Shown here: positions 10,796-22,669 of the stretch, in pieces
How positions within the stretch are numbered: the first letter of the stretch is position 1
How the letters are laid out: the number at the start of each line of letters is the position of its first letter
Assembly: GCA_025504975.1 (NCBI GenBank)
Contig: JANUWI010000014.1
Location: 310,001 to 374,000 of the forward strand
Source: Plenodomus lindquistii
Taxonomy: Eukaryota > Ascomycota > Dothideomycetes > Pleosporales > Leptosphaeriaceae
Direction: 5' to 3'
Length of the DNA: 64,000 bases
Notes under the pieces: model-generated
The model's database searches: none
What the model was told of the DNA's origin: nothing
The model's input: only the letters and a program-made list of their open reading frames with translations
Translations under genes and position numbers: made by a program

Positions 10796-12448
10796 ATGCA
10801 GGCCGCAACCAGGCCGCCTGAGGTGGATATCAAAGTTACAACGGCGAGGCGCATTTTTCCACAAACGCCAACGCAGCATGAACAGGCAGTCCCCCTCTCG
10901 CTTCTGGATGCGACCACCGCCAACTTTGCTCTCACAAACGCTCTATGGCTCTTCGAGCCCCTCAATAAGAAGAATGTGCTGGAAGTCGCCGAGCACCTTC
11001 GCCAAACGCTCAGCACTACGCTTACTTCGTATCCTCAGTGGGCCGGCCAACTAAAGTCTATCACTGTCATTGACGATGCGTCGGTTCTTGCTGAAGCCAA
11101 AGAATTTCCAGCCCATACCCATCGTTTCGGCCGCGTGTACACGCACTTCGGGGCCTCCGCAGACGTCGGCGTGGAGTTCATCTCAGCAACAAGCTCTACC
11201 ACCACAGACTCGCTCTACCAAACCGAGCGCGTCGAGACGCAACCACTTTGGAACCGCAAAGATGACCATTTGGGTGAATTTGTGCCTCATGTCGATATTG
11301 CCCAGGCTCTGGAACCCAACGAGCCCGATGCCACCACGGGATTGCGCAAGCCGCTCATGGCTATCCAATGCACCACGTTGTCAGATGGTGGCTTTGTCCT
11401 CGCTGTCAAGACGGCGCATCCTCTCGCGGACATTGCGGGCCTCATCCGTTTTGTCAAGGACTGGGCAAGTGTGAGCAGTGCCGTCATCAAGGGCTCGACA
11501 ACCCCAATTCTAACTCCTGTCTTTGAGCCGGCGCGGTTGGATGATCTTGCTGCGGGAAACATCAACGCTGAAGAGCCAGACCCGGACATCATCAGACGAA
11601 CGGAACGTTTGCCTTTGCACAGGTATGACTGGTGGGCTGCGCCGGGGAAGCCTCCCGCGCCATTCCTTGATGGGACCAAACTGGTACATCCAGCAGGCAG
11701 GCCCATGCCGTGGGCTGAGTGGGATACCAAGGCGCCTGTTTCTGACTATACCATTTACCTCAACACGAAGCAAGTCGACTTCCTCTTGGGGGAAGCTACG
11801 CGGGCTACTGGGAGTAATAGTCCGAAGATCAGCAAGCATGATGCCGTATTAGCACACGTTTGGTCCTGTATAATGCGTGCACGTCAACTCGGGAAGGATG
11901 ACGGCCCTGTGCATTGCGATCTCGTACTTGGCGTTCGATCCGCTTTCAAGCTGGGTGAGAACTTCATGGGTTCTCCAATCATGATGATGAATATCGAGCT
12001 GCCGGGCTCAGAGGTCGGCTTTGAAGAATCAAGCAACGCCACCGCAGCGATGGTTCCCATTGCGCGAAAGATTCGCCATACAATCTCTACCATCAGCGAC
12101 CCGGCGAACCTCGCAGACCATCTCCATAGCGTGGCTTATGAGAAGTCTCCGCAGCGGATCTGGCAAGCTTTTCTTGGCCGCCGTCATATCCTAGTGACGA
12201 CCTGGGCGCGCGCTGGCATCTACGATGTCGACTTTGGTTTGGGCTCGCGCATACGATATGCAGACGGTGTCATGCCGAATCTGGACGGCATGATTCTTAT
12301 CAAAGAAGCACCTCCGTCTTCTGGAGAGTTCTTGTCTGGATGTCGGCCGTCTTGGACAGACAGCGGGGTGGATATCTCGGTTCATATTTACGCGGAGGAT
12401 ATGGACCGGTTGCTGGAAGATCCTTTGTTGCTACCGTGTGTTGATTAG
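10796..12448 (+). CDS. BAHD-type acyltransferase (Transferase family, PF02458-like)
   Basis: Single exon, 550 aa. It carries both diagnostic motifs of acyl-CoA-dependent BAHD transferases: the catalytic HxxxD as HPLAD at residues 208-212 and a DFGLG at 479-483 in place of the usual DFGWG. Between them lie KHDAVLAHVWSCIMRARQ and LGVRSAF, also typical. Fungal members acylate secondary metabolites, for example trichothecene 3-O-acetyltransferase relatives; the acyl donor and acceptor cannot be told here. There is no signal peptide, so it should be cytosolic. No polyketide synthase, NRPS or terpene gene lies nearby in the window, so a cluster role is unproven. The ATG chosen is the first one and gives a full N-terminal domain. 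Confidence 0.9.
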   Translation: MQAATRPPEVDIKVTTARRIFPQTPTQHEQAVPLSLLDATTANFALTNALWLFEPLNKKNVLEVAEHLRQTLSTTLTSYPQWAGQLKSITVIDDASVLAEAKEFPAHTHRFGRVYTHFGASADVGVEFISATSSTTTDSLYQTERVETQPLWNRKDDHLGEFVPHVDIAQALEPNEPDATTGLRKPLMAIQCTTLSDGGFVLAVKTAHPLADIAGLIRFVKDWASVSSAVIKGSTTPILTPVFEPARLDDLAAGNINAEEPDPDIIRRTERLPLHRYDWWAAPGKPPAPFLDGTKLVHPAGRPMPWAEWDTKAPVSDYTIYLNTKQVDFLLGEATRATGSNSPKISKHDAVLAHVWSCIMRARQLGKDDGPVHCDLVLGVRSAFKLGENFMGSPIMMMNIELPGSEVGFEESSNATAAMVPIARKIRHTISTISDPANLADHLHSVAYEKSPQRIWQAFLGRRHILVTTWARAGIYDVDFGLGSRIRYADGVMPNLDGMILIKEAPPSSGEFLSGCRPSWTDSGVDISVHIYAEDMDRLLEDPLLLPCVD

Positions 12449-14628
12449 ACATGGCCAGATTTGTAAAGCTGGCTCATCCAAATGGAAGGGCCTTTCAATT
12501 TTCATCTTCGGATTTTTGGCATCAGCCCCCTCCAAATGTAATTTAAGGCGCAAAATGCCACGGACAGTCAACCGCTGAAGCATCGTCAGCGACTATAGCG
12601 CGAAGTGAATGCGTCGTCGCAAGTCTTTTGTCTAGATCTCAGTGCGGACAAATCTTCGGATTCCATGATGCAGTGCAACATGCAGGGCGAGAAACAACAG
12701 CAATCGCAAATGCATGTTACAGACTCGCAGCATCAATATCAAAATTCTTTTGTCACAGGCACAAGCGCCAGTTGAGCTGCACTTTCTTACGCAGGAACCA
12801 TGGCCCAAGGGTCCTGAACTTTTGACTCAGAGAGGAGAAACTGCCATGATTATTCGCAGTGCGATTTTTGACAATCTGGTTGCTTTGCCAGAATCTAGTG
12901 AAGTGGGAGGAGGTGGGTTGCGAAAGACCTTTGTACGTAAAATGTCCCGAGCGAATTGATGTCGTATGAAGCTCTCGCACATGGACACAAGACCGAGGAA
13001 TTTTGAAAAGACCAAGACGTCTCCATGAAGATGATGCAAGTAACTCCCACGGATTCCAAACATTGATTCAGATTTCTTTTCTCTCTTTGTATTTCCGTCA
13101 ACGGCAAAGGAACACGGGGACATGCGCACCAATCAAAGTGTTTTTAATTCCCAAAGCAAGAGCGAGAAGCCTCATGGACAAAGTTAGCTTGCCTCCCCGA
13201 CACATGTGCGAAGACGAGTCCATTTGGATATCTCTCACTGCCCAGGGAATATGCGGAGAATGAACAAAAAGAGCAGATTGAAAGTCCCTTTTATACCCCC
13301 AATCTCACCTCCCAATCATCAGACGTCTACATGTCATTTTCGATACCAAAAGATCAACAAATGTAGCTGTCCATGATACCAAGCCCTCCCTCACCTCCCA
13401 GCTCATGGGGCCGATCGCTGGACTATTTTTCGAACCCACTCGCGCCAGAACGCAAGACATGTCTGCGTATCTGCTGACTTTTCGATACCACAGGGGCAAA
13501 ACAGACAAATTACGTCGAGCTGTTGATTTTCCAACACTCCATATCTCATCTTTGCCTCCGTTTTAGAAACGCAAGGACGCGAACGAGTCTCCATGGATGA
13601 GGTAGGTGTATTGCGAAATTTCCAGTTTCAGCAAAGACATTTTGATTGTCCTCTACCACGTTATTTTCGATGCTTAGACGTCTGCCGCGTGTGTTTGAGG
13701 AGAGTAGCATAAAAGCGAGAGAAAGAAAGTACAAAATCTTTTTAATATACTCTCCCCCAGGAGGAACGCAAGATATGCTATGCTCCCTTTGCATCCATCT
13801 TTCTGATCGACATAATCATGATTATCTTATCTTTTCCGCCGCCGAGGAGAAAAATTCATCGTACAAGATAATCCTGATTTTATTTTATTTTTCCGGCAAG
13901 AGAGGGGAAGTAAAAAGGACATGGGTGAAGATGGATGTGGGGATTTTGGACTTTTGTCCATGCACCTCTGGTATGCACATTTTTGAGCCTGAGGAAGGGA
14001 AGATGTAAAATCATGTCAGGCTCTTAAACATGTTTTTTTTTGGTGCCGCAGACGAGCGAGCAGACATGACCAAGTCGTCCCACCTTTTGAGGTAAGCATC
14101 TGTGGAGTGGGATATGATGAAGAAGTGTAGAGGAGAGGTGAGTAAGGATCTTTACAGTGCAGGCAGGAGATTTTGAAAACTGTGACGCGGAATATGCATG
14201 TGAATTTGCAGGCGCTTCTGCGAGAAGTGTGTGTGTGTGTGTGTGTGTGTGCGAGCCTGTGCTTGTTCTTGAGGAAGACATTTATACAATACAGTGGGAT
14301 GTGAGAGAAGGGAGAAGCGGGGTCACGAGTGAAGCTTTTATAGTGCAAATAGGAGGATTTCGAAACTGGGTATTGTGCTATTCACTGATTTTTCTTTAAA
14401 GAACATACAGCGGCACGGTCATGTGGAGGGTTAGGCGTAAAGTCACATTCTGCAGGGGGTGTACAAGAGAAGAGAGGAATATCAAATCTCATGTGTTTCA
14501 TTAATAAAAAAAGACTCCAATTCGCGCCCAACCTTCCCAGTGCAACCAACGTGGTATCATGTACGAAAATAAACGACGCAGAATCCATCCACCCAATTAC
14601 GCATCATGTATTCCGCCGCCAGAACACC
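12449..14628. other. Intergenic tract with TATA/ATG-like modules
   Basis: A 2.2 kb convergent spacer, mostly AT-rich, with no supported gene. Between about 13.28 and 13.5 kb there is a TATACCCCC followed by a pyrimidine-rich stretch and two copies of CATGTC followed by TTTTCGATACC, reminiscent of the tandem array at 51.4-55.6 kb. It also holds a GT microsatellite. Confidence 0.4.
14227..14251. repeat. (GT)n microsatellite
   Basis: About twelve GT dinucleotides in a row in the spacer downstream of APP1. It may vary in length between strains. Confidence 0.95.
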
Positions 14629-15930
14629 TCAGTTAATCGCAGGCAACGCATCAATCTTGGCATACAACTCCTGCGGATCTTGAAACACATACCAAATCTC
14701 CCTCGGCACGCCCTTGAACGCCTTTTCAAACCGCTCATCGCTATTCTTCCTCCCCTCATCCATCTCCGCGATACCCGTTACTTTGCGAATGTAAATCGCG
14801 CCAATCCACTTGGTGTGCTTGCGATACGCCTCTCCGTACGCCTCGGGATCTGATTGCGTCGAGTCGCCAATGAGGATGAACTTGCGCTTGGGAAACCATC
14901 CGTTGACTTTCTCGATACGGTCGACTTTGTATGCTTGTGTGCCTTGCGTGAGATTGGCGAGGAAGCCTGCGAGATTCATCCAGCTTGCGTCGCGCAGGAT
15001 CATGGTGCCGCTGGGGTAGTATTGGTCGCGGAAGGAGCGGAGGAAGGGGTAGAGGTTGTAAGGGGAGGCGGAGAGGTACCAGAAGGGGGGGTTGTCAAGT
15101 TTCTGGACAATGTGCTTGTAGAGTTCTGGCATGCCTGCGATGGGTTCGGGTTCTTCGGCGAACGTGGTGGTTAGGATGCCGACGGGAGATGATGTTAGGG
15201 TCTTTTTGATGGTGTCGTCGACGTCGCTGAGGATGGCCCAGCCCTTTGGCTTTGCGAACGTGATATTGAGGGGGGTGGCGTCAGCGTCGATAGCTTTGGA
15301 AGTAGTGACTTGGCCGTCCTTGTAGTCGTTGCCGGGGATGGCGAGTTCATCTGAGCTGATGCCGTCGCGCCCGCTGGGTCCGAGCCTGACGGGAACGCCT
15401 TGGAGATCGATTTGAACAGCATGGGCGGGTAGGATAGAGTCCAGGAGGGGTTGGAGTCTCTTTGCAACAGTCTTCCTCGCCTCGTCGTCGTCGGCTAGGC
15501 CAATCTTCTCGCTGACCCATGCTACTACTTGTGACAAGTCCTTGCCGCTGTTCTGGACAAAGTAGGCAGCAACAAACTCGGCCTTCCATCGTCCAAGGCG
15601 GTTCTGGTAGGCTGTAGTGTCGAGCAGCCAGACATAGTCCGTGTCTGGATTGACGTTCTGGTAGAATGGGTTGTTGCGACCCAGATATGAAGAAAGATTG
15701 TCCTTGATGGAGAAGGAGAAGCGGTTTGCGAGTTTAGGCATGTCTTTTTCGAAATCCGGGAAATTTGCATAGGTTCGAGTAATCTTATCTTCTTCGTCTT
15801 CTTGCATGCGCTGCCTGGCACGGCCAGCCATTGCGTTTGCGGATTCTGGCGCCATTTTGAATGTTGGAGTTATCGAGCAGGTGGTGTGTATGCCTAAGAG
15901 GTTCAAGGTCAGGAGGCGGGAGGTCTGCAC
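14629..15930 (-). CDS. APP1: Phosphatidate phosphatase APP1-like
   Basis: Single-exon gene, 433 aa from the first ATG or 408 aa from the ATG at 15855. App1 is a Mg-dependent phosphatidate phosphatase of cortical actin patches that makes diacylglycerol for endocytic membrane traffic. The HAD-type catalytic motif DVDDT lies at residues 236-240 (first-ATG numbering), preceded by GWAILS. Further APP1 marks are PPFWYLSASPYNLYPFLR, then GSTMI-like PSGTMILRD, and KRKFILIGDSTQSDPE near the C-terminus. The N-terminal third is the usual less conserved region. The second Met (MAPES) is the likelier start, since the extra 25 residues look like leader sequence. No break is seen; the family assignment is secure. 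Confidence 0.93.
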   Translation of the reverse strand: MQTSRLLTLNLLGIHTTCSITPTFKMAPESANAMAGRARQRMQEDEEDKITRTYANFPDFEKDMPKLANRFSFSIKDNLSSYLGRNNPFYQNVNPDTDYVWLLDTTAYQNRLGRWKAEFVAAYFVQNSGKDLSQVVAWVSEKIGLADDDEARKTVAKRLQPLLDSILPAHAVQIDLQGVPVRLGPSGRDGISSDELAIPGNDYKDGQVTTSKAIDADATPLNITFAKPKGWAILSDVDDTIKKTLTSSPVGILTTTFAEEPEPIAGMPELYKHIVQKLDNPPFWYLSASPYNLYPFLRSFRDQYYPSGTMILRDASWMNLAGFLANLTQGTQAYKVDRIEKVNGWFPKRKFILIGDSTQSDPEAYGEAYRKHTKWIGAIYIRKVTGIAEMDEGRKNSDERFEKAFKGVPREIWYVFQDPQELYAKIDALPAIN

Positions 15931-16916
15931 AAGAGGGCACGCGGCGAGGGGTCGTGGAGGTGGTCATATAGTTGCTGTGTCTGGAGCTGAACTAATGCGT
16001 GGCTGTCAAGTCGTCTCGCGCATGGAGCAGGTGCATATGACGTTTTGGCCAAGCCCACGCTGGAGTGGCTTGCGCTGGCGATTCGATTATGCGGGGAGGA
16101 GGATCGTCGCGCCGCACCGCCCATCGTTGCAGCGCACCACTCACTTACGAATGAGGGTACTTGATTTGAGATGATAAGATCTGCAACAACTGACTCGAAG
16201 GTTCAAGTCTTCGTGTTTTTCTGGTATGGAACTCGCGTAGGCTAGTGGGCGGCTGTGTGCGTCTGCTGCTGCTGCTATTGGGCGCACAAGGGTGGCTCCT
16301 TTTGGTTTTTGCGGCGAAGACGTTGCAGTATCTATCCTCGCACTGTCAGAAGGCTACGTGGAGGGCTGGCAAACATCAGCAGGCTGCTCAGACCAGTCAC
16401 GACACAGCATGGGGAGGGCTTGGAAATGCGGCCAAGGGGTAGGCGCATCCCGTGGCAGCGACGGCCATCACAAGGGCACCGAAGTTGAGGCGAGATGGTT
16501 TGGTGTGCATGCATGTCACGTTGCTAGCTGGGTGACTAAGACGCATCCGTCGCAACAAAGGGTCTTGGGCCATGCTGCACTCTCACAGCCACGATGGGCG
16601 GACGCGTCAGTCGTCGTGGAGTCGGGGACGGGAAGCAGAGCATTGTGCAACGCCGCCGTCCAGTGCAGCACAGCACAAGTCGCGGGTGGACGGCGACTGG
16701 TTGTTGCACGCGGCAGTTGACGAAGAGCTCTTGGCGGTGAGAGGCGCAGCTAAATGTCGGCGTTGGAGGCCTCGACGAGCAGCACGACAACCATTTGTAT
16801 ATGACTTGCTCATTCTCGCCTCGCAAGGCTTGATTGCGCATACAGCAACGCTTGTCCCTGCTGCGCCGCGCCTCGCCTCGTCCCGCGCACCCTCTCCCGC
16901 CTGGCAGTGTGTAGTC
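15931..16916. other. Divergent intergenic region
   Basis: About 1 kb between APP1 and the VHS-GAT gene, GC-rich near the latter. Only promoter and 5' UTR are expected. Frames here overlap and show no family motif. Confidence 0.5.
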
Positions 16917-18544
16917 ATGGTGGAGCTCAAGAAGCGCCTCAACTTGGGCAGCTTGATGCGCAAGCGCTCGTGTGAGTCGCCCGCATCGTCACCACGCCGC
17001 GCTCTGCTGACGGCGCACCAGCCCAGAATGTGCCCACCGACTCAGACGCCGACACGCCCGAGGCCAACGCCGCCCGGGGAGTGGTATGGCTTGCCCAGAG
17101 ACAGACGCAGTGCAAGTGCAGGGCAGAGACACACGGTAGCTAACCAGGCATAGAGGCTCTTTTGCGAATCAGCCGCCGCCAACTCGGTATGTCCATGTCC
17201 AGCCAGCCCCTGCTCGTCTACTCACACTGCCGCCAGGGCGAAGAAGTGCTGCACCTCCCCACCATTGTCGAGGCCGCCGTCGCCAGCCCGTCCGCCGCCG
17301 CCTCGGCCGCCCACCAGATCCGCTCCTTTCTCTCCAAGGACAACTACAACCGCCCCCATGTCCAGTACAACTCGGTCATGCTGATCCGCATCCTCGCCGA
17401 CAACCCGGGCCCGTCCTTCACCAAGAACCTCGACAAGCACTTCGCCGACACGGTCAAGCACCTGCTGCGCAACGCAAACGACCCCAGCGTGCTGCAGATT
17501 GTCAAGGAGACGCTCGACTCGATGGAGCGCGACAAGGCCTACGACACCAACCTCAACACCCTCTTCGCCATGTGGAGGAAGGAAAAGGGCCTCATGGAGT
17601 CGGCCGCCAAGTCGTTTGGCCCGCGCAAGCTGAATGCGCCGGGCTGGTCCAGCACCCAGCAAATACACGGAGGCTTTGGCTCCGGGTCAAGCAGATCAAA
17701 GGGACTGCCGCCGCCTCAGGAGCTGGCTGGGCGCATCGAGGAAGCACGCACCTCGGCCAAGCTGCTGCTGCAACTTGTGCAGTCGACGCCTGCCAACGAG
17801 CTCCTGGACAACGAGCTGGTCAAGGAGTTTGCCGAGCGCTGCACAACGGCCCAGCGCAGTGTACACGGCTACATTGCATGCGACAACCCGGCCCCAGACG
17901 ACGATACCATGCTCACCCTCATTGAGACGAACGAGCAGCTGTCGCTAGCCGCCTCCAAGCACCAGCGCGCAGTCCTGCAAGCCCGACGTCTAATGGGGGC
18001 ATCGCCTTCTCCGTCAGCACAAAATGGCAACAACTACGAGAGCATGGAGTCGCCTCCACCTCAACCACCGCGTCCGAACCAGCCCCCAATTCTGTCTCCA
18101 CAACCAAACCCACCCACTCAAGCAATCAACAACGATTTTGCGCCTACCAACAATGCTCCAGTACCAGACTCTCTCCACGCAGCTCCAGGGCAGCAACGGT
18201 CAGGAGCGACACCCGAAAACCCCTTTGCCGACCCCAACGCCTCGTCCTACACACCACCTCCCGGCCCACCACCTCAGCAACAAGATGCAAGAGGAAACGG
18301 CTATGGAGGCTCGCCTGACTCATACCACCCCGGCTACCAATCGACTCCATCCTACCTGGGACGACAAGAAAGCTCAGCAAACAACCTGACGATGCATGGC
18401 GCGCAGACTACTATTGCTGAGGAAGACCCATACCCTGCCCCCCAGCGACCACGAACTCCAGAGCTTCACATCCCCCAGCAGCAGTCGCAAGCGCACGATG
18501 TGTCGCCTGTTGCTGAGCGTAATCCCATCACGTACAGATACTAA
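16917..18544 (+). CDS. VHS-GAT domain adaptor (LSB5/TOM1-like)
   Basis: Four exons, 16917-16971, 17022-17083, 17154-17186 and 17237-18544; 485 aa. The VHS domain spans about residues 38-170: RLFCESAAANS just before the last intron, then EIR-like HQIRSFLSKDNYN, VQYNSVMLIRILADNPG and a terminal RDLL-like helix. A GAT domain follows at about 206-300 with ELAGRIEEARTSAKLLLQL and the three-helix bundle. The tail, about 305-485, is Pro/Gln/Asn-rich and disordered. VHS-GAT proteins bind ubiquitinated cargo and, in yeast Lsb5, link endocytosis to the actin regulator Las17. Joining three small 5' exons restores the VHS start, which supports the model. The neighbouring APP1 is also an endocytic actin-patch factor. 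Confidence 0.88.
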
Positions 18545-19270
18545 GAAACTTGCCCTATGCGGGTTGATTGGTAATGATGCATGCGTACGATCCAGTCGTG
18601 GACGCGTGATGTGAGGGACAGTCTAGGTCCGGCAGCATCTCACGGCTGTTCGACGGTCATAATGTCCAAGGATTTTGCTGCTTTTATTATGAAGTTGCTG
18701 GCTCGATATCCATGTGCTGTTTCTAGACGAATAATTGGTTGTGTATAGTCCATTGTTGGCTTTGACAATGTTGCTGCTATGGTTCCTCGACCACAAACAT
18801 GCCCCGCAACCTGCATGGCCGCGGCTGTAGTTAAACCACGTTGGCTGACCTCATCTTCTCCACAACCCCCACGTCTTTCTAAGCAGCCGTCTCACCTCCT
18901 CCCCTATGCAGCAAGCACGCAATGTACATTTCTCAGCAAACGGCGCATAGGGCGCGTTACATTGAATCCTTCACCCAATACAATGGCACAATCGGACACC
19001 GAGCGACGGGCCGGAAGTCTTCACTGTGACGGGCAGGCGAGACCCCCCGTGGGTACCCGTCCCAAGTTCTACCCCACCAGGCGGCCCTTGTTCCGCATCG
19101 CCTTGATTAGCGCCGAAGATTTAAAAGAGGCCGTCATGTTGAAGACATGCACTATTTACGTGCCCTGGCAGCGCCAGACTTAGGGCAAGACTGACCTTTA
19201 AACCTCTTGTCCCGCTTTTCCTTTTCCCCAGTATCGCAGTACTCATGGCATACTGCTGTCACGACGGTCC
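18545..19270. other. Intergenic spacer
   Basis: The 726 bp include the 3' UTR of the VHS-GAT gene and the promoter of the flavoprotein gene. No coding or RNA feature is supported. Confidence 0.5.
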
Positions 19271-21030
19271 ATGGCTAGTTCGCTCCCGGAATGCGTCGAC
19301 ACGGTGATTATTGGTGCGTCTTGATGCTTGAAAGGAAGACGTGGCGGGAGAGAGACCAAGGCTGATGATTGATTACAGGCAATGGGCCGTCTGCGCTCAT
19401 CCTATCGTACATTCTTCACGGCCATATTCCGTATTATATTGGCGGACACTATGATGGCATTCTCAACGCGAAACTCGAGAAAGAACCGAATTTACTCCGC
19501 TTAACTCCGGACCTGTACGCGCATTTTCTGGCGTCCCTACGTTACTCGACCCAGGCGTTACCTGTCAATACGCTCCTCGATACACTGATTCGACCAAATG
19601 CGGATACCGAGATCAACCCCACGTCGTGTATCGAATGGCGGTACGAACCTGAACGCGCGATACCGCATGTTGCTATTGGAGAGGCAGCGCATGCTGGAGG
19701 ACAATGGGCTGAGAACCCCGTTTCAGCAAGCGCGGATATTGGGACGCTGAGTTATGCAGAGCAGCTTAGTCTACCTGGGTACTCGTATGCGGATCATTTG
19801 GCTGAGAGCAAGAAACAAGACGAATACGATTTTGTGAGGCCTTCGAGGACAGAATACGCGGCTTATCTGAAGGCTTACCCCAAGGCGGTGGGGATTCAAG
19901 ATATGGTGTATACGAATATGAAAGTGGAGAATGTATCGCGAACAAGAGACGGATTTGTTATTGGGTCCTTGGACATTCGCTGCAAACATCTCGTTCTTGC
20001 GTCTGGCATCTTCAACGTTAATATTCCACCACCGCCACTACTTGTGCCAGTCGCACGGCTCGATTCGAGAGAAGAGCCATTGTTGGTCATTGGCTCTGGT
20101 TTCTCCGCTGCAGACATTATCCTTTCTGCGCCACCGACTCGCAAAATCATACATATCTACCAATGGGCGCCAGACCAACGACCATCGCCTCTGCGAGGAT
20201 GCCATCACACCGCGTATCCGGAATATGCTGCCGTGTACCGACAAATGAAACTCGCGGCTATTTCGTCAAACAAGAAGAACAGGACAGCAAGATCGCCAAA
20301 TACAAAGAGGAAGTCGCACCCATTCTTCAACCAGCGAGACTGGAGTGTCTACGAAGGCCTTCCCAACGCCGAGATCCTCGACGTCACACCATCAAGGGAG
20401 CCAGGACTAGCCACGATAACCATCCGCCTCCCCTCCGGCGAAACCGCCACGCGCCAAGTCGGCGGCCTAGCCTACGTCGTCGGCCGCCGCGGAACCCTAT
20501 CCTTCCTCTCTCCCAACCTGCGCGCCGAAATCCTCAGTACCCCCGACACCACCACACCTCAAGACGTGTCCTCCTCATCAAACCCGCTGATCTCAGGCCG
20601 CACACTCCGCGCAAAAGCCGAATCCGAAACGTCCCTCGAAGTAGCACGCGATGTGTTTATAACAGGGAGTCTAACAGGCGACTCACTAGTCCGCTATGCA
20701 GTCGGCGGATGCGTATTCGCTGCTGGACGTATAATGGGTGTCATACCATCAACATATCCTACTACTCCCTCGTCACCAACAGCGGCATCGGCATCGCGCT
20801 CCACATCACCGACTTCAGAAGATGCACCGGGATTGAACAGTGCAAGTCAGTCGCCTACACGGCCATGTACGGGCCGCAGTACGCCGGGCGAATTGACGAA
20901 TGGACATGCGGATTTGCACCTTGATCGGAGGGAGTTGACGAAGGCGGTTGAGGTGGCAAAAGAGGAGAATCGGAGGTGGGTGGGGAGTGGGTGGTGGGCT
21001 GGGGGTGTGGGGTGGGGGGGGATGGAGTGA
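19271..21030 (+). CDS. FAD-dependent oxidoreductase, OSGIN-like
   Basis: Two exons, 19271-19313 and 19379-21030, with a 65 bp intron that interrupts the first Gly of the FAD-binding loop; 564 aa. The N-terminus reads VDTVIIGNGPSALILSYIL (GxGPSA at residues 15-20), the dinucleotide fingerprint of the oxidative-stress-induced growth inhibitor group. A second nucleotide loop, VIGSGFSAADIIL, lies near residue 250, suggesting NAD(P)H. It ends with a GDSLVRYAVGGCVFAAGRI segment, the usual C-terminal FAD contact. The last ~100 residues are Ser/Thr/Pro-rich and then Gly/Trp-rich, weakly conserved. The closest functional analogues are flavin monooxygenase-like enzymes; the substrate is unknown. The coding strand turns from C-rich to G-rich at its end. 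Confidence 0.85.
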
Positions 21031-22669
21031 GGTATGTATGTAGTTGAATGAATATGAATGAGATTGGACGTATATAAGCCTTGAGATGCTGTTTGACTTT
21101 GATTTGAATTTGTTTTGTCTGTCCATCATGGCTGATCCATGGAGGACAGCACCTACTGTGCAACATGAACTATGTATGCATGTGCGTTACGGCCCACCAC
21201 CTTATCTGACAGACCAGACATGGATGGCATGGGGCATGTGTACAGTATATACGATGTACGATAAGGCGGAGTCGAGTAGTTTATTCGTTCCGAGTCCACC
21301 TGCGTACTCTAGAGAGAAATGTCAGAGTGCGGGTTTCACTTTTTCCCATGACGGGATGGAAATTCATGGGCATCTGAGGAGTAAATCATCACGTGAGTCC
21401 GCGCAAAAGTGGTGCCTCCAGCTAAGTACCCAGGGTATGTATACAAGCATCGCAGTGGATCCTGCTCCACCATCGCGTATGTACTCTAGGCATCCTTTGA
21501 CGCGTCCCCGTCCTTGACCGCCTCGCAGCATAATGTCAAGGCTCCAGCCAACCTTGCGACACGTCTTCCCTTGTTGTAGGGATACCCCCCATTTTCCCTT
21601 TGTTTTTCAGGAAAGGGAAAAAAAAAACTCAGACGTGGCATTTTCATTTCATGGCATGTCATTTCCATTTCACAGGTCGCCGCCCTGCTTGCACATTTTC
21701 TCGCATCAGAATCAAGCCGATCTGATCCGGTGAGCTCCGTCCCAGCGATGAGGCGGTCAAGAGCCGCACGCACGGTACCTGCAGGCTGCAGTCCGTTGTA
21801 CGGGTGGATTTTGTGTGGGTGTGTGTGTCTGGGGTCAGATGCCAGACGACTGGTGCGGAATGGAATAGCATCGTGACCGTGTGATGGATGCGGTTTGCGC
21901 AATGCATGGGCATGTGTACATGCATGCATGCATAATACGTTGATGGATTGTTACTTTGCACATGTTACCTTGTCAGCTGCGAGTTTGTGGAAGAGGGAAA
22001 TGTGACTTTTTGACACTGCCACTCAGCCACACACACACACACACACATCGAAATAGCGCACAAGAACTACATCGCCACACACACACACAGTACGCGCCCT
22101 TCCTAAACACAACACGGACAAATGCAAATACGCGGTGAGTCGAGCCCTCGCCAGCGCAAAAAAAAAGAGAGGTCAAGAAACCTCTTCCACGTCTGTCTGA
22201 GCTGTGAGGGTTCTAGAATGACTCCCTGCCAACCTCCGATGTAGGCGCAACCAACGCGTGACCAATCAAACCACAGCACAGACCAGCAGCGGGGTCTTGA
22301 TTCGCTGTCATCCCGACATTTCCCTTGTTGCTCACGCGAGACACCCAAGCTCTGAGGCTCTGAGTCACTTGCAGCCCATCAGACCAGACTAGGCAATGTC
22401 GTGATGTGATGTGGCAGAATAATCTAGTGTACCTTGCATGACTGGTTTCTTGGGTTTGGATGCAATATAAAGATGGGGTAGGGCTGCCGGTTGGGTCGCG
22501 CTTTTTACTTCTATTAGTAGTCTTCGCTTTGCGGAGGCGACTCTTCGCCCTTTTTTTGTTCAAGAACGAGACAAGACAAGACAAGACAGGAATTACAATA
22601 TCTACAATTTTTTCCATCTGCGTTTACTTTTTTACGTTTTCATTCTACATACACAACACAACTTGGACA
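21031..22669. other. Intergenic region with microsatellites
   Basis: A 1.6 kb spacer containing CA repeats. A TATAAAG near 22466 lies about 200 bp before the next ATG and is a candidate promoter for the downstream orphan. No gene is supported. Confidence 0.5.
22028..22089. repeat. Paired (AC)n microsatellites
   Basis: Two short AC runs, 22028-22047 and 22076-22089, separated by a unique stretch. Another run of the same type occurs at 23342-23364. Confidence 0.9.

Noticed and set aside
16195..16220. Possible T-arm (CGAAG/CTTCG stem round TTCAAGT)
   Set aside because: No upstream cloverleaf parts or acceptor stem; loop size wrong.
22460..22669. N-terminal extension of the small orphan
   Set aside because: It translates a T-rich leader containing the region just after the TATA box.
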